Below, piece by piece: positions 62,365 through 64,000 of a stretch of 64,000 bases of DNA. Numbering within the stretch: position 1 is the stretch's first letter; the number at the start of each line of letters is the position of its first letter. The notes beneath the pieces are model-generated. The model did not search any database, was not told where the DNA came from, and saw only the letters and a list, made by a program, of their open reading frames with translations. Source of the DNA: Cellulomonas fimi (GTDB taxonomy: Bacteria > Actinomycetota > Actinomycetes > Actinomycetales > Cellulomonadaceae); the NCBI RefSeq assembly GCF_028527925.1, contig NZ_JAPESW010000005.1, positions 62,001 through 126,000 on the forward strand, in the 5' to 3' direction. The position numbers were made by a program, and so were the translations under genes.

Positions 62365-63460
62365 CGCCCACCAGCACGGGCTCGGGCTCGAGCTCGACGC
62401 CGAACGCGGCGCGCACGCCGTCGCGGATCTCCCGGGCCAGCGCGACGAGCTCGTCCGCCGTCGCCCCGCCGCGGTTGGTGAGCGCGAGCGTGTGCTTGTC
62501 GGACAGGGCCGCGGCGCCCGGCCCCGCGTGGCCGCGCCCGAACCCGGCGTGCTCGATCAGCCAGGCCGCGCTCGTCTTGGTCGCACCGTCACCCGCGGGG
62601 AAGCGGGGCGCGTCGGCGGGCAGCGCGGCGGCTCCGGCGGTGTCGAGGATCGGGTTGGTGAAGAACGACCCGGCGCTCCACGTGTCGTGGTCGGCGGGGT
62701 CGAGGACCATGCCCTTGCGCCCGCGCAGCTCGAGCACGGCGGCCCGGACGTCGAGGATCGGGGCCCGCTCCCCCACGCCGACGCCGAGCGTGCGCGCGAG
62801 CTCCGGGTAGCGGACGGCCTGTGCGAGCGTGCCCTGGCGCAGCTGGAACGTCACGTCGAGGACGACGTACCGCGGTGTGGGGCCCCACGGCGCGCGCGGG
62901 TCGTCGGGGTCGGCCGCGGTCGGGCGCATCGAGCGCTTGAGCAGCGACGTGCGGTACCCGAAGCGCAGGTCGACGAGCGGCAGCGTGCGGACCCTGCCGC
63001 GGCCGCGGTCCCAGACGCGCACGGTCGCGATCGTCTCGGACACCTCCTGCCCGTACGCGCCGACGTTCTGCACGGGCGTCGCACCGGTCGAGCCGGGGAT
63101 GCCGGACAGCGCCTCGAGGCCGACCAGCCGGTGCGTCACGGCGTGCTCGACGACCTCGTCCCACGGCGTGCCCGCCGGGACGGTGTACGTCACCCCCGCG
63201 CACGCCGAGTGGTCGGGCACGTCGATACCGGTCCGCACGTCACGCACGACGACACCCTCGAAGCCGGCGTCGGCGACGAGCAGGTTGGAGCCGCCTCCCA
63301 CGACGAGCAGCGGCTCACCCGCGTCGTCCGCCGCGCGCACGACGTCGATCAGCTCCGCCTCGGTCGTCGTCTCGACGTAGCGCGCGGCCGGTCCCCCGAC
63401 CCGCAGGGTCGTGAGGTCGGCCAGGGCGGGGGTCGTCGTCGGGGTCGTCACGTGCTGCAC
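62354..63460 (-). CDS. murB: UDP-N-acetylenolpyruvoylglucosamine reductase
   Basis: FAD- and NADPH-dependent enzyme that reduces UDP-GlcNAc-enolpyruvate to UDP-MurNAc. FAD-binding motifs LRVGGPAARYV and VVGGGSNLLV, the catalytic region LSGIPGSTGATPVQNVGAYGQE with the conserved Arg/Tyr region (FGYRTSLLKR), and SAGSFFTNP with the catalytic Ser are present. 368 residues; GTG start at 63460. Its last 11 bases overlap the convergent deaminase gene. It lies 10 bases behind the MFS gene. Confidence 0.96.
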   Translation of the reverse strand: MQHVTTPTTTPALADLTTLRVGGPAARYVETTTEAELIDVVRAADDAGEPLLVVGGGSNLLVADAGFEGVVVRDVRTGIDVPDHSACAGVTYTVPAGTPWDEVVEHAVTHRLVGLEALSGIPGSTGATPVQNVGAYGQEVSETIATVRVWDRGRGRVRTLPLVDLRFGYRTSLLKRSMRPTAADPDDPRAPWGPTPRYVVLDVTFQLRQGTLAQAVRYPELARTLGVGVGERAPILDVRAAVLELRGRKGMVLDPADHDTWSAGSFFTNPILDTAGAAALPADAPRFPAGDGATKTSAAWLIEHAGFGRGHAGPGAAALSDKHTLALTNRGGATADELVALAREIRDGVRAAFGVELEPEPVLVGVSL

Positions 63461-63470
63461 GCCGCCCAGG

Positions 63471-64000
63471 CTAGACCGCGGCGTCGGGACGCTTCGCGTC
63501 GGCGGGCTCCGCGGCGTCGCCCGCCTGCGCGGCCGACGGGCGCGGCAGGGGCGCCGCCGCGTTGACGACGAGCAGGCCGAGGACGACGGGGACGAGGATC
63601 ACGAGGAGCGCGTTCCGGTAGCCGACGTGCTGCGCGAGCAGGCCGAGCAGCGGCGGGCCGGCGAGGAAGGCGCTGTAGCCGATGGTCGACACGACGCTCA
63701 CGCGCGGTGCGGCGCGCAGCGGGTCGTCCGACGCCGCGCTCATGCCGACGGGGAACCCGAGCGCCGCACCGGCGCCCCATGCGACCACGCCGACGAGCGC
63801 GAGCCACAGCTGCCCGGCCAGGGCGAACGTGAGAAGACCGACGATCGCGAGGACCGCGCACAGCCGCAGCACGGCGACGCGGCCGTACCGGTCGAGCAGC
63901 GCGGTGCCGAACCAGCGCATGCTCGTCATCGCGCCGACGAACACGCCGAAGGCCAGGGCGCCGAGCGCGTGGGACGTGTCGAAGCCGTCGACGACCGCGA
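63471..64000 (-). CDS. MFS transporter, C-terminal part (5' end outside the window)
   Basis: The reading frame is open through the window edge, upstream of 63944. It includes the motif HALGALAFGVFVGAMTSMRW, then RYGRVAVLRLCAVLAIVGLL, resembling the MFS loop-2/3 or 8/9 motif, and three further hydrophobic segments. It ends with a polar tail. It is the last gene before murB, with only 10 bases between. The substrate is unknown; many similar actinobacterial proteins are annotated as general MFS permeases. Confidence 0.82.
   Translation of the reverse strand, partial: AVVDGFDTSHALGALAFGVFVGAMTSMRWFGTALLDRYGRVAVLRLCAVLAIVGLLTFALAGQLWLALVGVVAWGAGAALGFPVGMSAASDDPLRAAPRVSVVSTIGYSAFLAGPPLLGLLAQHVGYRNALLVILVPVVLGLLVVNAAAPLPRPSAAQAGDAAEPADAKRPDAAV

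Overview
The window is about 64 kb of very GC-rich DNA with strong third-position GC bias and many GTG starts, plus TTG starts on both rpoB and rpoC. Actinobacterial hallmarks are a zinc-type S14, a ROK protein of polyphosphate-glucokinase type, a lysG/lysE pair, a DUF5709 protein and an LAxTG-type wall-anchored protein. Taken together this suggests a Cellulomonas-like member of the Micrococcales. The genus is an inference; the phylum is fairly safe.

Layout, left to right. At 1-6467 a partial dedA gene is followed by glmM-def (overlapping), rpsI-rplM, and the divergent lysG/lysE pair. At 6675-11879 lies a mixed housekeeping stretch: an ABC-F ATPase, a DUF5709 protein, truA, a ROK-family kinase and an alpha/beta hydrolase. 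From 11972 to 44291 runs the great ribosomal and transcription supercluster, all on the minus strand: rplQ-rpoA-rpsK-rpsM-rpmJ-infA, then (after a wall-anchored surface protein) map-adk-secY, then the spc and S10 operons from rplO to rpsJ, then two accessory genes, then tuf-fusA-rpsG-rpsL and rpoC-rpoB. The supercluster supplies most ribosomal proteins, the core RNA polymerase, both elongation factors and the protein export channel. Promoters and terminators read from the sequence divide it into separate transcription units for rplM-rpsI, infA onward, secY-adk-map, rpsJ to rplO, rpsL to tuf, and rpoBC.

From 44783 to 57280 the usual secE-nusG-rplK-rplA-rplJ-rplL order (preceded by tRNA-Trp) is split. 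Between rplA and rplJ lies a cassette of about 7 kb. On the minus strand it is an overlapping operon of a sigma factor, a 167-residue unknown protein and a TPR-CHAT caspase-like protease. Divergently on the plus strand are a trypsin-like serine protease with a striking PFTE repeat tail and a degenerate phosphotransferase-fold protein. An exact 12-bp inverted repeat around an AT-rich spacer sits in the divergent control region. Two different protease folds under apparent shared sigma-factor control make this the best candidate in the window for an undescribed signalling or conflict system.

From 57513 to the right end, ordinary housekeeping genes resume: an aspartate aminotransferase, a two-component histidine kinase and response regulator, an adenosine-deaminase-family enzyme, murB, and the start of an MFS transporter cut by the window edge.
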